DNA from: CAVVFX01 sp963747535
GTDB lineage: Bacteria > Acidobacteriota > Terriglobia > Bryobacterales > Bryobacteraceae
Length of the DNA stretch: 64,000 nt
Assembly: GCA_963747535.1 (NCBI GenBank)
Contig: CAVVFX010000020.1
Span: 620,001 to 684,000 of the forward strand
Reading direction: 5' to 3'
Notes under the pieces: model-generated
Told to the model about the DNA's origin: nothing
The model's input: the letters and a program-made list of their open reading frames with translations, nothing else
The model's database searches: none
Made by a program: the position numbers and the translations under genes
Shown: positions 24,717 to 33,005 of the stretch, piece by piece
Layout of the letters: every line of letters starts with the position of its first letter
Numbering within the stretch: the stretch's first letter is position 1

Positions 24717-25183
24717 ATGGATTCGGGGAGCTTCCTGGTTTGTAAAATCTTGAGTCCGCCTAAGCACGGCCTCTTTGCCAAATCCTTCCTCCTCCCAGGA
24801 GAAAGCCAGGAGGAATTCGCCTCTACCACTACAGGCGCGACCACTGTCCCAAAGGAGTCACCGAGGAAGACATGGTCCGTCACCTCGCCGAAACCGAGTG
24901 GCGTCGCCGGCGTATCCCTGCCCTCGAAGCCGGCTCGCTTGAAAAATCCCTCGAATCCGGCGACTCAGAGCGCAAGTTTCTGAACACCTACAGCATCTAT
25001 GAGCAGCGCTTCAACCGCCTAGTCCGGTCGACCCTCAAAACCCTGGGCGAGCTCCAGGCCGCCCGTAAAAAGCAAACCGCCATCGAATTCCGCCTGGCCT
25101 GCATCTTCCGCAAGTACCACCAAGCCAATAACCTACCGTGGAATCCCGCCGACCACGTGTTTCATCCTGAAGGTAAACGCTAA
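24717..25183 (+). pseudogene. Frameshifted member of a repeated acidobacterial family (KHGLxAK...LLPGE type)
   Basis: Two frames together give one protein. The first reads SPPKHGLFAKSFLLPGESQE and EFA, then closes in a meaningless tail. From about 24815 the second frame reads LYHYRRDHCPKGVTEEDMVR and continues HLAETEWRRRRIPALEAGSL to a stop at 25183. Related proteins, as I remember them, have both halves in one frame. The switch lies at GAATTCGCCTC. The usual Lys/Arg-rich N-terminus is also missing. The second half (24872-25183) could still be translated from ATG 24872. Function of the family unknown. Confidence 0.6.
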
Positions 25184-25272
25184 AAATGTCTGGTGCACTC
25201 CGGAGGAACTAGACCTGAGAATCTTGGTGGAGTACGCCTTTGGCCTGCCTTCGAGCACGGCGAAGCCGGCGA

Positions 25273-25311
25273 TGTGGGGCGGACGCCTCGTCCGCTCGCG
25301 ACCCCCAGGTC
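25273..25311. repeat. GTGGGGCGGAC hairpin repeat, copy 2
   Basis: Nearly the same as 17449-17490, including the bases after the hairpin (CGCGACCCCCAGGTC). It lies in the 276-base gap upstream of the TonB receptor gene; the rest of that gap shows no gene. Confidence 0.6.
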
Positions 25312-25459
25312 CCCCCCCGTAACCCGTCAGACATCCGTTACGCCCTCTCCATGTGGGTCAAATGTCCAAAATCTTTATATCTTGTAAACGCTTGTAAAAG
25401 CTCCCTTTGACTCATTGACACATGTCTACGCTTCAGTTCGACTAACAGTAAAGGCCCCA

Positions 25460-28150
25460 GTGCGACGCATCGCCATTCTGATTCTCCTCTTGCTCATGGG
25501 TTCGCTCCAGCTGGCTGCTGCCCTGCATAGCGGCTCGGTTCGAGCTGCCGATCATTTCATACCCGGCGCAACCGTAACCGCCCGCCAGGGCACCGTGAAA
25601 CTCGTCGCCTACACCGACGAATCGGGCCAGTACTCGCTGGACCTCACTCCGGGTACCTGGGACATCTCCGTCGAGATGATGGGGTTCACCACCCAGACTG
25701 TCAGAATTTCCGGCGACAGCGACACTACCCGGGATTGGGCGCTGGAAATGCCCCGCATCGGCGATCCCACGCCTGCGGTAGCCACCAGCACGCCTCCGCC
25801 ACCCGCCCCGAGTGCGGCCTCGACTGCCTCACCATCCCAGACACCCGCCCCCGCGGCGACACCTTCGGCAGCGACGCCCACCGCAGCACCGTCAACCCCG
25901 GTCAAAACGGCCGAAACCACCAAGACCCAGCCGCCGGCCAACCAGCATCGCCGGCCGCGGCCTCAGCAGCCCGGAGGCTTCCAAAACGCCTCCATCAGGG
26001 CCACGGATCAGGGACAGCAAGCTTTATCGGAAGCGGCAGCAACTCCAGGTGCGGCTCCGGCCCCGGGAGAAAGTGACGAAACGTTGCTCGTCACCGGCAG
26101 CACCAGCGGCGGACTCGCTGCGGCCAGCGACGACGAATCCCGCCGCCAGCGCTTTAACCAGTCCCGTGGCGGAGATAATCCTTCGCTCTTCGCAGGCGGC
26201 TTCGGCGACCCCAACGGCATGGGATTGTCTCCCGGCTTGGCCAACGGTTCCGGCGACAGCCTGGGCTTAGGCGGCTTCGGAGCCGGCGCCATCCAGGGCG
26301 GCTTTGGCGCCGATTCGGGCGCCATGCCCGGTATGGACGGCGGACGCGGTGGACGCGGCGGTGGCCCCGGCGGCGGAGGTCCCGGTGGTGGACGCGGCGG
26401 TGGTCCCGGTGGCGGTCGCGGCCGCCCCACCAACGGTCGCGGACCCTACAACGGCCAGTACAACAGCTTTGGCAACCGGCATCGCAACGACGCGGACTTG
26501 AGTGGCTCAGTCTACATCAACCTCGCCAACTCTTATTTGAATGCCGCACCCTTCTCTTTGAACGGCAAAGCCGCTGCGAAACCCTCATATGACCAGGCGC
26601 GCTTCGGCTTCAACCTCGGCGGCCCGGTCGTGATCCCGAAGATCGTCAACCTGCCGCGCTGGAGTTTCAACATCGCCTATTCGGGCACCGTCAGCCGCAA
26701 TCCCGTCAACATGGTCTCGTCCGTGCCGACTGACGCCGAACGTGCCGGTGACTTTTCGGCGATTGCCGGCTCGACCACCATCTATAACAACGGCGTACCG
26801 TTCCAGAACAACACCATTCCTGCCTCGCTCATCAACCCTTCCGCGAAAGCCCTGCTCAGCTATTTCCCCCAACCCACCTACACCGGCGTGGTGCAGAATT
26901 ATCGTCTGCAAAACTCCTACCCGAACAACAGCGAGAACATCGGAGTGCGTCTCAACGCCCCGCTTTCCACTAAGGATCGGATCACCGTCAACTACCAGAC
27001 CCAGACCCGCGATTCGCAGAGCGAGCAACTCTTCGGCTACCGCGATCCTTCGAATGGCTATGGCCTGAGCGCGGCGCTTGGCTGGAGCCACAGCTTTGCT
27101 CCGCGCTTCAACAACAGCGCTACCGTCACTCTCAGCCGGAATTACAGCAAGACCGTGCCGTTCTTCGCGTACACCCAGAACATTGCCGGACAGGAATTAG
27201 GCATTCAGGGGCAGGTCCCCATGAACTACGGACCGCCCAGCCTTTCCTTTACCAATTTCGGCGCACTCTCCGACGGCACGGCTTCGGTCAGCCGTCCCCA
27301 GACGGTCAACTTCACCGACGGCGTCACCTACGTCATTAAGCGGCGTCACAACCTCACCTTCGGATATCTCTACCGGCGTCTGCAGCAGAACACTCTGTCG
27401 TACCCCAACGCCCGCGGCTCTTACAGCTTCAGCGGTCTCGTCACCAGCGACATCGTCAATGGACAACCTCTCCCCAACACCGGCTTCGATCTCGCCGACT
27501 TCCTGCTCGGCTACCCGCAATCGAGTTCCCTGCGCCAGGGCGCCAACAACAATTATTTCCGGGGCTGGGCCACCAGCGCGTACGCACAGGACGACTGGCG
27601 CGTCAACCGTAAGCTCTCGATCAATGTAGGGATCCGCTACGAGTATTTCTCTCCCTACACCGAACTCTACGGGCACCTGGTGAACCTGGCTGTCAACCCG
27701 AGCGTTACCCAGGTTTCCGTGATCGTCCCCGGCAATACCGTCCCTTCGGCCAGTTCCTTTCCTTACGGTCTGCCGGCTTCCTACACCCTCGTCCCAGGCA
27801 GCCAGGCGGGCCTTCCCAGCAGCCTGGTCAAGCCCGACGACAACAATTTCTCGCCGCGTTTCGGTATCGCGTACCGTCCGCTTAGAAGGAAACCCACCGT
27901 CATCCGCGGCGGCTACAGCATTTTCTATAGCGGCTCGGCTTATGGCCAGATCGCGTCCCAACTGGCTTCACAGCCGCCCTTTTGCGCAAAGCGTTTCGGT
28001 CACCACCACCACCTCCAATCCCTTGACCCTGACGGCTCCGGTCGGCATTCCCAGCCAGGCCATCACCAACAGCTTCGCCATCGACCCGAATTACCGGCTG
28101 GCTTACGCGCAAAACTGGGTCGCCGCAGTGCAGCATACGCTGCCCCATAA
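25460..28150 (+). CDS. TonB-dependent receptor (Oar-like), N-terminal part of a frameshifted gene
   Basis: Signal peptide MRRIAILILLLLMGSLQLAA from GTG 25460 (the open frame reaches 25415). A CarboxypepD_reg domain (about 35-100) follows, then a Pro/Ala/Thr linker, a plug-like LLVTGSTSGG, and a very Gly/Arg-rich segment (about 290-330). The outer-membrane barrel then begins. The frame goes wrong after LASQPPF at 27980-27983, where a run of four T replaces the three needed; the remaining residues to 28150 (HHHHLQ-type tail) are nonsense. Continues in the next entry. Outer-membrane uptake of large substrates is the usual role of the family. Confidence 0.75.
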   Translation: MRRIAILILLLLMGSLQLAAALHSGSVRAADHFIPGATVTARQGTVKLVAYTDESGQYSLDLTPGTWDISVEMMGFTTQTVRISGDSDTTRDWALEMPRIGDPTPAVATSTPPPPAPSAASTASPSQTPAPAATPSAATPTAAPSTPVKTAETTKTQPPANQHRRPRPQQPGGFQNASIRATDQGQQALSEAAATPGAAPAPGESDETLLVTGSTSGGLAAASDDESRRQRFNQSRGGDNPSLFAGGFGDPNGMGLSPGLANGSGDSLGLGGFGAGAIQGGFGADSGAMPGMDGGRGGRGGGPGGGGPGGGRGGGPGGGRGRPTNGRGPYNGQYNSFGNRHRNDADLSGSVYINLANSYLNAAPFSLNGKAAAKPSYDQARFGFNLGGPVVIPKIVNLPRWSFNIAYSGTVSRNPVNMVSSVPTDAERAGDFSAIAGSTTIYNNGVPFQNNTIPASLINPSAKALLSYFPQPTYTGVVQNYRLQNSYPNNSENIGVRLNAPLSTKDRITVNYQTQTRDSQSEQLFGYRDPSNGYGLSAALGWSHSFAPRFNNSATVTLSRNYSKTVPFFAYTQNIAGQELGIQGQVPMNYGPPSLSFTNFGALSDGTASVSRPQTVNFTDGVTYVIKRRHNLTFGYLYRRLQQNTLSYPNARGSYSFSGLVTSDIVNGQPLPNTGFDLADFLLGYPQSSSLRQGANNNYFRGWATSAYAQDDWRVNRKLSINVGIRYEYFSPYTELYGHLVNLAVNPSVTQVSVIVPGNTVPSASSFPYGLPASYTLVPGSQAGLPSSLVKPDDNNFSPRFGIAYRPLRRKPTVIRGGYSIFYSGSAYGQIASQLASQPPFCAKRFGHHHHLQSLDPDGSGRHSQPGHHQQLRHRPELPAGLRAKLGRRSAAYAAP

Positions 28151-29027
28151 CCTGCTTATGGAACTCGAATATATCGGCAACAAGGGAACCGATCTCGGCA
28201 TCGTCGACCAGCCTAATCGCGCGCCTCCCGGTGCTTCACTCCTCAATGCGCAGAATGAGTTGCCCATCGCCAATGCGTCTTCCTTCAATTACGAGACTTC
28301 GGGAGCCAACTCGAGCTACCAGGCCGGACAATTGCGGCTCACCCAGCGTTTCAACCGCGGCTTGTCTTTCGTCGCGCTCTACACTTATTCGAAAGCCATT
28401 GACGACGCCTCCAGTTTCAGCGGACCCGGCGGCACCACCGTCCAGTTCATCAACGACCTGCGTGCCGAACGCGGTCTCTCCACCTTCGACCAGCGCCACC
28501 GTTTGAGCCTGACCTTCCTGGGCTCATCGCCGGTCGGCGTGCACGGCTTCATGCGCAATAGCGGCTGGAAGACCAAGCTCCTGACCGGCTGGTTCCTTTC
28601 CGGTACCTTGACCGCCGCTACCGGCACGCCGCTGACCGCCAAGGTGGGCGGCAATCTGTCCAATGTCGGTGGCACGGCGAACTTCGGCACCGGACGCGCG
28701 CAAGCTACCGGAGAGAGTATCGACGCCGGCAGCGATCCTTATTTCAATCTCGCCGCCTTCACCACGCCGTTGCCCGGCACTTACGGAAATGCCGGCCGCG
28801 ACACCATCCCGGGGCCGCTTGTGACCTCGCTCAACGCGTCGCTGAACCGCGGCTGGAGATTCGGTGAGACGCGCCGTCAATTGCAATTGCGGCTCAGCGC
28901 CACCAACGCGCTCAATCACGTCCAGATCACCGGCTTCGGTACCACGATCAATTCCTCGACCTACGGTCTTGCCACCGCCGCGTCGGCCACCCGCACAGTC
29001 AGCCTGCTCTTGAGGTTCAGTTTCTAA
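27942..29027 (+). CDS. TonB-dependent receptor, C-terminal part of the same frameshifted gene
   Basis: The true continuation begins around 27975 with PPFAQSVSVTTTTSNPLTLT. It goes on through barrel strands (YRLAYAQNWVAAVQHTLPHN, YIGNKGTDLG, LSFVALYTYSKAIDDASS, DQRHRLSLTFLG) to a terminal LLLRFSF, the aromatic C-terminus needed for barrel insertion. Removing one T from 27980-27983 joins it to the previous entry as a protein of about 1190 aa. The ATG at 27942 lies in the overlapping wrong-frame section and is probably not a real start. Confidence 0.72.
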   Translation: MARSRPNWLHSRPFAQSVSVTTTTSNPLTLTAPVGIPSQAITNSFAIDPNYRLAYAQNWVAAVQHTLPHNLLMELEYIGNKGTDLGIVDQPNRAPPGASLLNAQNELPIANASSFNYETSGANSSYQAGQLRLTQRFNRGLSFVALYTYSKAIDDASSFSGPGGTTVQFINDLRAERGLSTFDQRHRLSLTFLGSSPVGVHGFMRNSGWKTKLLTGWFLSGTLTAATGTPLTAKVGGNLSNVGGTANFGTGRAQATGESIDAGSDPYFNLAAFTTPLPGTYGNAGRDTIPGPLVTSLNASLNRGWRFGETRRQLQLRLSATNALNHVQITGFGTTINSSTYGLATAASATRTVSLLLRFSF

Positions 29028-29028
29028 A

Positions 29029-31206
29029 ATGCGCTGCACACACACAGCTGACGATCTCCACCGTGGGGCAGACCATCGTTTTTTGTGGTCTGCCTTGAGC
29101 CTGACTCTCCTCGCGCTAACTGCCGTCGCGCAACAATCGTCACAGCACCCGCCGCAAACCATGCCCTTGCAGTCCGACGGCACAGTCCCGAGATTCTCCA
29201 CTACCAGCAATCTGGTCATCGTCGACGTCACCGTGAAGGCCAAATCCGGCGAGCCGATCGAGAATCTCAAACCGGGCGATTTCCTGGTCACCGAGGACGG
29301 CAAGCCCCAAAGAATCGCTGTCTTCGAGTTTCAGAAGTTGACCGATATGCCGGAACCGCCGCCGCTGCTCGCGCTCAGCGACCAGATGAAGCTGCCGGAA
29401 GCTCCCAAAACCACCATCACCGCCGAGACCCCCGGCACGGTTCAGTATCACAACAAGCGGCTCATGGTCTTCTATTTCGATTTCTCCGCCATGGGGATCC
29501 CCGAGCAACTGCGTGCGCAGGAAGCCGCCTTGGACTATCTCACGACCAAGATCACCAAGGACGATATCGTTGCCATCCTGCTCTATTCCAGCCGCGTCAA
29601 CGTTCTCAGCGACTTCACTGCCGATCGCGATCAACTCACCGGCATCATTAAAGGACTTCCCATCGGCGAAATGTCGGAGATGGCGGACCTCGCCGACGAC
29701 GGCAGCGACGATAACGAAGACACCGGAGCCGCCTTCGTGGCCGACGAGACCGAGTTCAACATCTTCAATACCGACCGCAAACTGCAAGGGCTCGAGACGG
29801 CCTCCCGGATGCTGGCAGCCCTCCCGGAAAAAAAGTCTCTTATTTATTTCGCTGCCGGTGTCAGCAAAACGGGAGTCGATAACCAGGCGCAACTCGAGGC
29901 CACGGTGACTGCCGCCTCCAAAGCGAACGTCGCCTTCTACCCTATCGACACACGCGGTCTGATGGCCGACCCTCCGGGCGGCGGCGCCAGCAAAGGCGCA
30001 TCGCGAGGCTCTGGCGCGTTCACCGGCTCGGTCTACAATACCCAGCGCAATAACATCAATAACTCGCAGGAGACGCTGGTCACGCTGGCTGCCGATACGG
30101 GCGGCAAGGCTTTCCTCGACAGCAACGACATCACCGCCGGCATCACCCAGGCCCAGCAGGAACTGCGCAGCTATTACGTCATCGGCTACTACAGCGCCAA
30201 CGGCGCTATGGACGGCAAGTTCCGCAAGATTTCCGTCAAGCTGACGAGCAAGCTCGACGCCCGGCTCGAACACCGCCAGGGATATTATGCGGGCAAGGTC
30301 TGGGGCAAAATGAATGGCACGGATAAGGAGCAGCAACTCACCGAAGCCATTTCCGCGGGCGAACCCGTTACCGACATCCCTCTCGAGATGCAGATCGATT
30401 ACTTCCGCATCGGCCCGACCAGCTACTTCGTGCCGGTCTCCATCAAGGTTCCGGGCTCATCCGTCGAGTTGGCCGCGAAGGGAAACACCGGCTTTACCCA
30501 GTTCGATTTTCTGGGCCAGATCCAGGACGAGCAGAAGGCTGTCGCCGGCAATGTGCGGGATTTCGTCAAGATCAAACTGAATTCCGATAGGAGCGGAAAG
30601 CTTTCCCGCAAGAGTTTCCAATACGATGCCGGCTTCACTCTTGCGCCGGGCCGCTACCGCATGAAGTTTCTGGTGCGCGAAAATGTCACCGGCAAGATGG
30701 GAACGTTCGAAGCCCGTTTCACCATTCCCGATCTCAGCGCCGATACCTCCAACTTGAAGCTCAGCTCCATCATCTGGAGCAACGTCCGCGAACCGTTCAA
30801 GGCCGCGGCCGGTACTGCGGAGCGCATGTCCCGCAAAGAAGTGTCGGCCAATCCCCTTGTGGTAGGCGATGAGAAAGTAGTTCCCAATATCACGCGCGTG
30901 TTCCGCCGGAGTCAGAATCTCTATGTCAACTTCGATGTCTACGACGCGCGCCCCGATCCCGATCATACCGGCGCGCGCCGCGTCAAAGTCAGCATGAGCC
31001 TCTTCGATCCCAAGGGCGCCAAGGAGTTTGAAATCGGACCCCTGGAAGCCACGCAACTCGCGTCCACCAGGCCCGAAGCCGTGCCCGTGCAGTTCCAGGT
31101 CCCGCTGAAAGATCTCGCGCCCGGTCGCTACACCGTGCAGATCAACGCCGTCGATGAAGTCGGCCGCAAATTCGCTTTCCCGAGGACGCCGCTGATCATC
31201 CGGTAG
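29029..31206 (+). CDS. VWFA-related acidobacterial protein
   Basis: 725 aa, secreted. After a signal segment (LSLTLLALTAVAQQ) comes LVIVDVTVKAKSGEPIENLK and DFLVTEDGKPQRIAVFEF, the start of the acidobacterial VWFA-related domain (TIGR03436 type). Then follows the VWA fold with a MIDAS-like DFSAM, DDIVAILLYSS, KKSLIYFAAGVSKTG and YYVIGYYS. The second half (430-725) is beta-rich. The start is one base after the receptor stop, so the pair is translationally coupled. The first codons (29061-29094) are a copy of a dispersed palindromic repeat. A TTG at 29095 just after it is an alternative start. Confidence 0.85.
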   Translation: MRCTHTADDLHRGADHRFLWSALSLTLLALTAVAQQSSQHPPQTMPLQSDGTVPRFSTTSNLVIVDVTVKAKSGEPIENLKPGDFLVTEDGKPQRIAVFEFQKLTDMPEPPPLLALSDQMKLPEAPKTTITAETPGTVQYHNKRLMVFYFDFSAMGIPEQLRAQEAALDYLTTKITKDDIVAILLYSSRVNVLSDFTADRDQLTGIIKGLPIGEMSEMADLADDGSDDNEDTGAAFVADETEFNIFNTDRKLQGLETASRMLAALPEKKSLIYFAAGVSKTGVDNQAQLEATVTAASKANVAFYPIDTRGLMADPPGGGASKGASRGSGAFTGSVYNTQRNNINNSQETLVTLAADTGGKAFLDSNDITAGITQAQQELRSYYVIGYYSANGAMDGKFRKISVKLTSKLDARLEHRQGYYAGKVWGKMNGTDKEQQLTEAISAGEPVTDIPLEMQIDYFRIGPTSYFVPVSIKVPGSSVELAAKGNTGFTQFDFLGQIQDEQKAVAGNVRDFVKIKLNSDRSGKLSRKSFQYDAGFTLAPGRYRMKFLVRENVTGKMGTFEARFTIPDLSADTSNLKLSSIIWSNVREPFKAAAGTAERMSRKEVSANPLVVGDEKVVPNITRVFRRSQNLYVNFDVYDARPDPDHTGARRVKVSMSLFDPKGAKEFEIGPLEATQLASTRPEAVPVQFQVPLKDLAPGRYTVQINAVDEVGRKFAFPRTPLIIR
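29061..29094. repeat. Dispersed palindromic repeat, copy 3, inside a coding start
   Basis: CCGTGGGGCAGACCATCG followed by a T-run and TGGTCTGCC reproduces the first hairpin of the repeat at 19217. It encodes residues of the n-region of the VWA protein's signal peptide (RGADHRFLWS). Its hairpin would cover the region just before the alternative TTG start. Confidence 0.65.
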
Positions 31207-31247
31207 TGTGGTGAGTTATAAGTTCGTTGAATAAGTCGTCAACCAAT

Positions 31248-31300
31248 CCGTGGGGCAGACCATCGTCTTTTGTGGTCTGCCCGGCTGCGCAGCAGCCGTT
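31248..31300. repeat. Dispersed palindromic repeat, copy 4
   Basis: Almost base for base the copy at 19217-19274: GGGGCAGACCA, loop CGTCTTTTG, TGGTCTGCCC, then GGCTGCGCAGCAGCCG. Intergenic, downstream of the VWA gene. Confidence 0.7.
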
Positions 31301-31389
31301 GACTTACGTCGCGAACTTCTAACTCAGGACACTAGCTTAGCTAGACTAGCGTACTGTCCACGAAATAACTGGACAGCTCCAAAGCCCTT

Positions 31390-31440
31390 TGTGGGGCAGG
31401 TCCCTGACCCGCGGCCGACGCCCTCGTCGGCCTCTTGCCA
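31390..31440. repeat. GTGGGGC hairpin repeat, diverged copy
   Basis: GTGGGGCAGGTCCCTGACCC followed by GCGGCCGACGCCCTCGTCGGC gives two stacked hairpins. The second hairpin is shared with 17656-17705, linking the two gaps. Confidence 0.5.
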
Positions 31441-31560
31441 AATGAAACAGCGATATACCAGAGCTACACCAGCGACCTTTTCTGAGCCGCGACCGTAAGG
31501 GAGTCGGTAAGTGTGTCCGGCGGCCCTTCTGAGATATCCGTGGGATATGATGGCACCAAC

Positions 31561-31818
31561 ATGATGTCACGCGTGCAGATCACGCTTGACCCGGAGATCC
31601 AGCGCCGGGTACGGCAACGCGCCAGCGACATGGGTTTATCCCTAGCTGAATACGTACGACGCCTCGTCGTACACGATCTCGGCCGCGCACAACCTGCTGC
31701 CAGCCCCACGGTGGTGTTCGATCTGGGAGCGTCCAAGGGCTCCGATATAGCCAAACAGAAGGACGCTATGCTCGGCGAAGCCTACGCTTCCGAGCGCCGG
31801 AAGCCGCGCCGCTGGTAG
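31561..31818 (+). CDS. Ribbon-helix-helix antitoxin-like protein (orphan)
   Basis: 85 aa from ATG 31561 (a second ATG follows at once). MSRVQITLDPEIQRRVRQRA then DMGLSLAEYVRRLVVHDL is a typical ribbon-helix-helix DNA-binding domain. The tail FDLGASKGSDIAKQKDAMLG with an Arg-rich end resembles VapB-type antitoxins paired with PIN toxins. No toxin gene follows; the next sequence is a tail-fibre remnant on the other strand whose 3' end is cut off here. So the antitoxin may be what remains of a module. Confidence 0.65.
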   Translation: MMSRVQITLDPEIQRRVRQRASDMGLSLAEYVRRLVVHDLGRAQPAASPTVVFDLGASKGSDIAKQKDAMLGEAYASERRKPRRW

Positions 31819-31824
31819 GTTCGT

Positions 31825-32247
31825 GGTGCCGATGCCGACATTGCCGTTCGCGCTGATCGTCATGCGTGTGGCAGGTCCCGTCCCGAAGGAGATTGAACCG
31901 CTGACATCGCCGTTATTGATGGAAAACTCGCCGTCCGCATACTTCACGAGGTCGACAATTGCGATGCCGGTACCAGTCGAGTTCTCGGTAACAAGACGCA
32001 CGTCCAAACCGCTGTACCAAAGCGTGTTGTTGTTAAACAGATCCAGGTATCCCAGGCCGGCGTTGTCGGTAAGCAGTCGTTGCATCGCCGGGCCGGCGCC
32101 CTGCACGTCCAATTGGTAACTAGGCCCGGTAGTTCCAATCCCGACGTCGCCGCTCGTCACGGAGATGGCGTTATGGTTTGGGTAGCTGGGCCAAGCCAAT
32201 TGGCCCCACGGTGGCGCGGTGATCATGCTAACCACGATCAGCCGCAT
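31825..32247 (-). pseudogene. Tail-fibre-type protein remnant (VGIGTT repeats)
   Basis: Encodes GDVGIGTTGPSYQLDV and later GNVGIGTTNLPAARL, the spaced VGIGTT(x)P..LDV units typical of long surface or phage tail-fibre proteins with an intramolecular chaperone end. The signal peptide is partial, and after the second unit the frame runs into DNA that encodes the antitoxin on the other strand, so the C-terminus is lost. Related fragments lie at 42587, 45330 and 52066. Confidence 0.55.
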
Positions 32248-32439
32248 GAGGGCTCCTGCCAGCAGGTATTGTTCTTCTCCGTTTGAGATTTCACCGCGGC
32301 GTTCTGTCGGCGTGGGGGTACGTTGTCAAAGTGATTTCTTCAGGGTGAAGCGATCTTTGGAGCCCTCCATGACAATGATTACTTTGCATAATATGTTTCG
32401 ATTACAGAACACATTATCTGCGGATGCGATCATCTATTT

Positions 32440-32531
32440 GCAGAGCATTTTTAGTTCGGCGGCGCGGCGCCACACGCTTTGAGGGGAGCCGGAGAGCCGA
32501 TCGCCGCGACGGTGAGCTAAAAATGCTCTGC
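32440..32531. repeat. 92-bp element with 15-bp perfect terminal inverted repeats
   Basis: GCAGAGCATTTTTAG (32440-32454) is exactly complementary to CTAAAAATGCTCTGC (32517-32531). The 62-base interior is GC-rich and noncoding. It is MITE-like in form, or a large hairpin. Confidence 0.6.
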
Positions 32532-32532
32532 A

Positions 32533-32552
32533 TTATGTGGCGCGCCACATAA
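32533..32552. repeat. Perfect 20-bp palindrome
   Basis: TTATGTGGCGCGCCACATAA is fully self-complementary and begins two bases after the end of the 92-base inverted-repeat element. It could be a recombinase or repressor site; no gene next to it identifies a partner. Confidence 0.6.
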
Positions 32553-32943
32553 GATGCTGGAAAACCGCCTGACCTATTTCAACCGGAAATCGGTCAGGGT
32601 GGTGGGGCGCTCGTCGGGCGGCGCGGTCTTTGCCACCCCGGCGTCCGTTACGCCTAAACGGCACCCAAAAGCAGGGCGACAGGCTTCACTCCCGCCGGGG
32701 CGGCAAAGACCCGGATGAATGAGGCAAACTATAACTACTGGGTGGGGCCAAATTAGAGCATCAAGTGGGGCCAGGCCGGAGTATCGAAATCAACCGTCGG
32801 CGTGATCCAGACCCGACCAGCGGCTTGCGGGGCAATGTAGCGCGGACTGCCGCTTGCCAGGATCTACACTCGCGAGTTGGGGCGCGAGGGCTGTTGAGAT
32901 ACGTCGGGCGGGATTTATCTTTCGGAAACGTGGTCAGACTCCC

Positions 32944-32984
32944 AGACTGACGTTAAGAGTCACCAAGACTGACGTTAAGAGTCA
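32944..32984. repeat. 19-bp direct repeat, two copies
   Basis: AGACTGACGTTAAGAGTCA occurs at 32944-32962 and 32966-32984, 22 bases apart. It ends just before the stop codon of the beta-propeller gene and looks like the end of a transposable element. Confidence 0.55.
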
Positions 32985-33005
32985 AATGATGCCTCCGGAA
33001 ACGGA

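Larger units (their letters stand above)
31207..31560. other. Gap with two dispersed hairpin repeats
   Basis: No gene seen. It contains the palindromic repeat copy 4 (31248-31300) and a GTGGGGC hairpin (31390-31440). The rest is unremarkable spacer before the antitoxin gene. Confidence 0.5.
32248..33005. other. Mobile-element debris
   Basis: About 760 bases without a supportable gene. It contains a 92-base inverted-repeat element (32440-32531), a 20-base palindrome (32533-32552), two GTGGGGCCA boxes around 32740-32775 that resemble transposon-end repeats, and a 19-base direct repeat (32944-32984). It separates the receptor/VWA side from the giant-protein array. Confidence 0.5.

Noticed and set aside
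32740..32780. IS21-type element end
   Set aside because: Two GTGGGGCCA boxes are suggestive, but no transposase or second end is present in the window.
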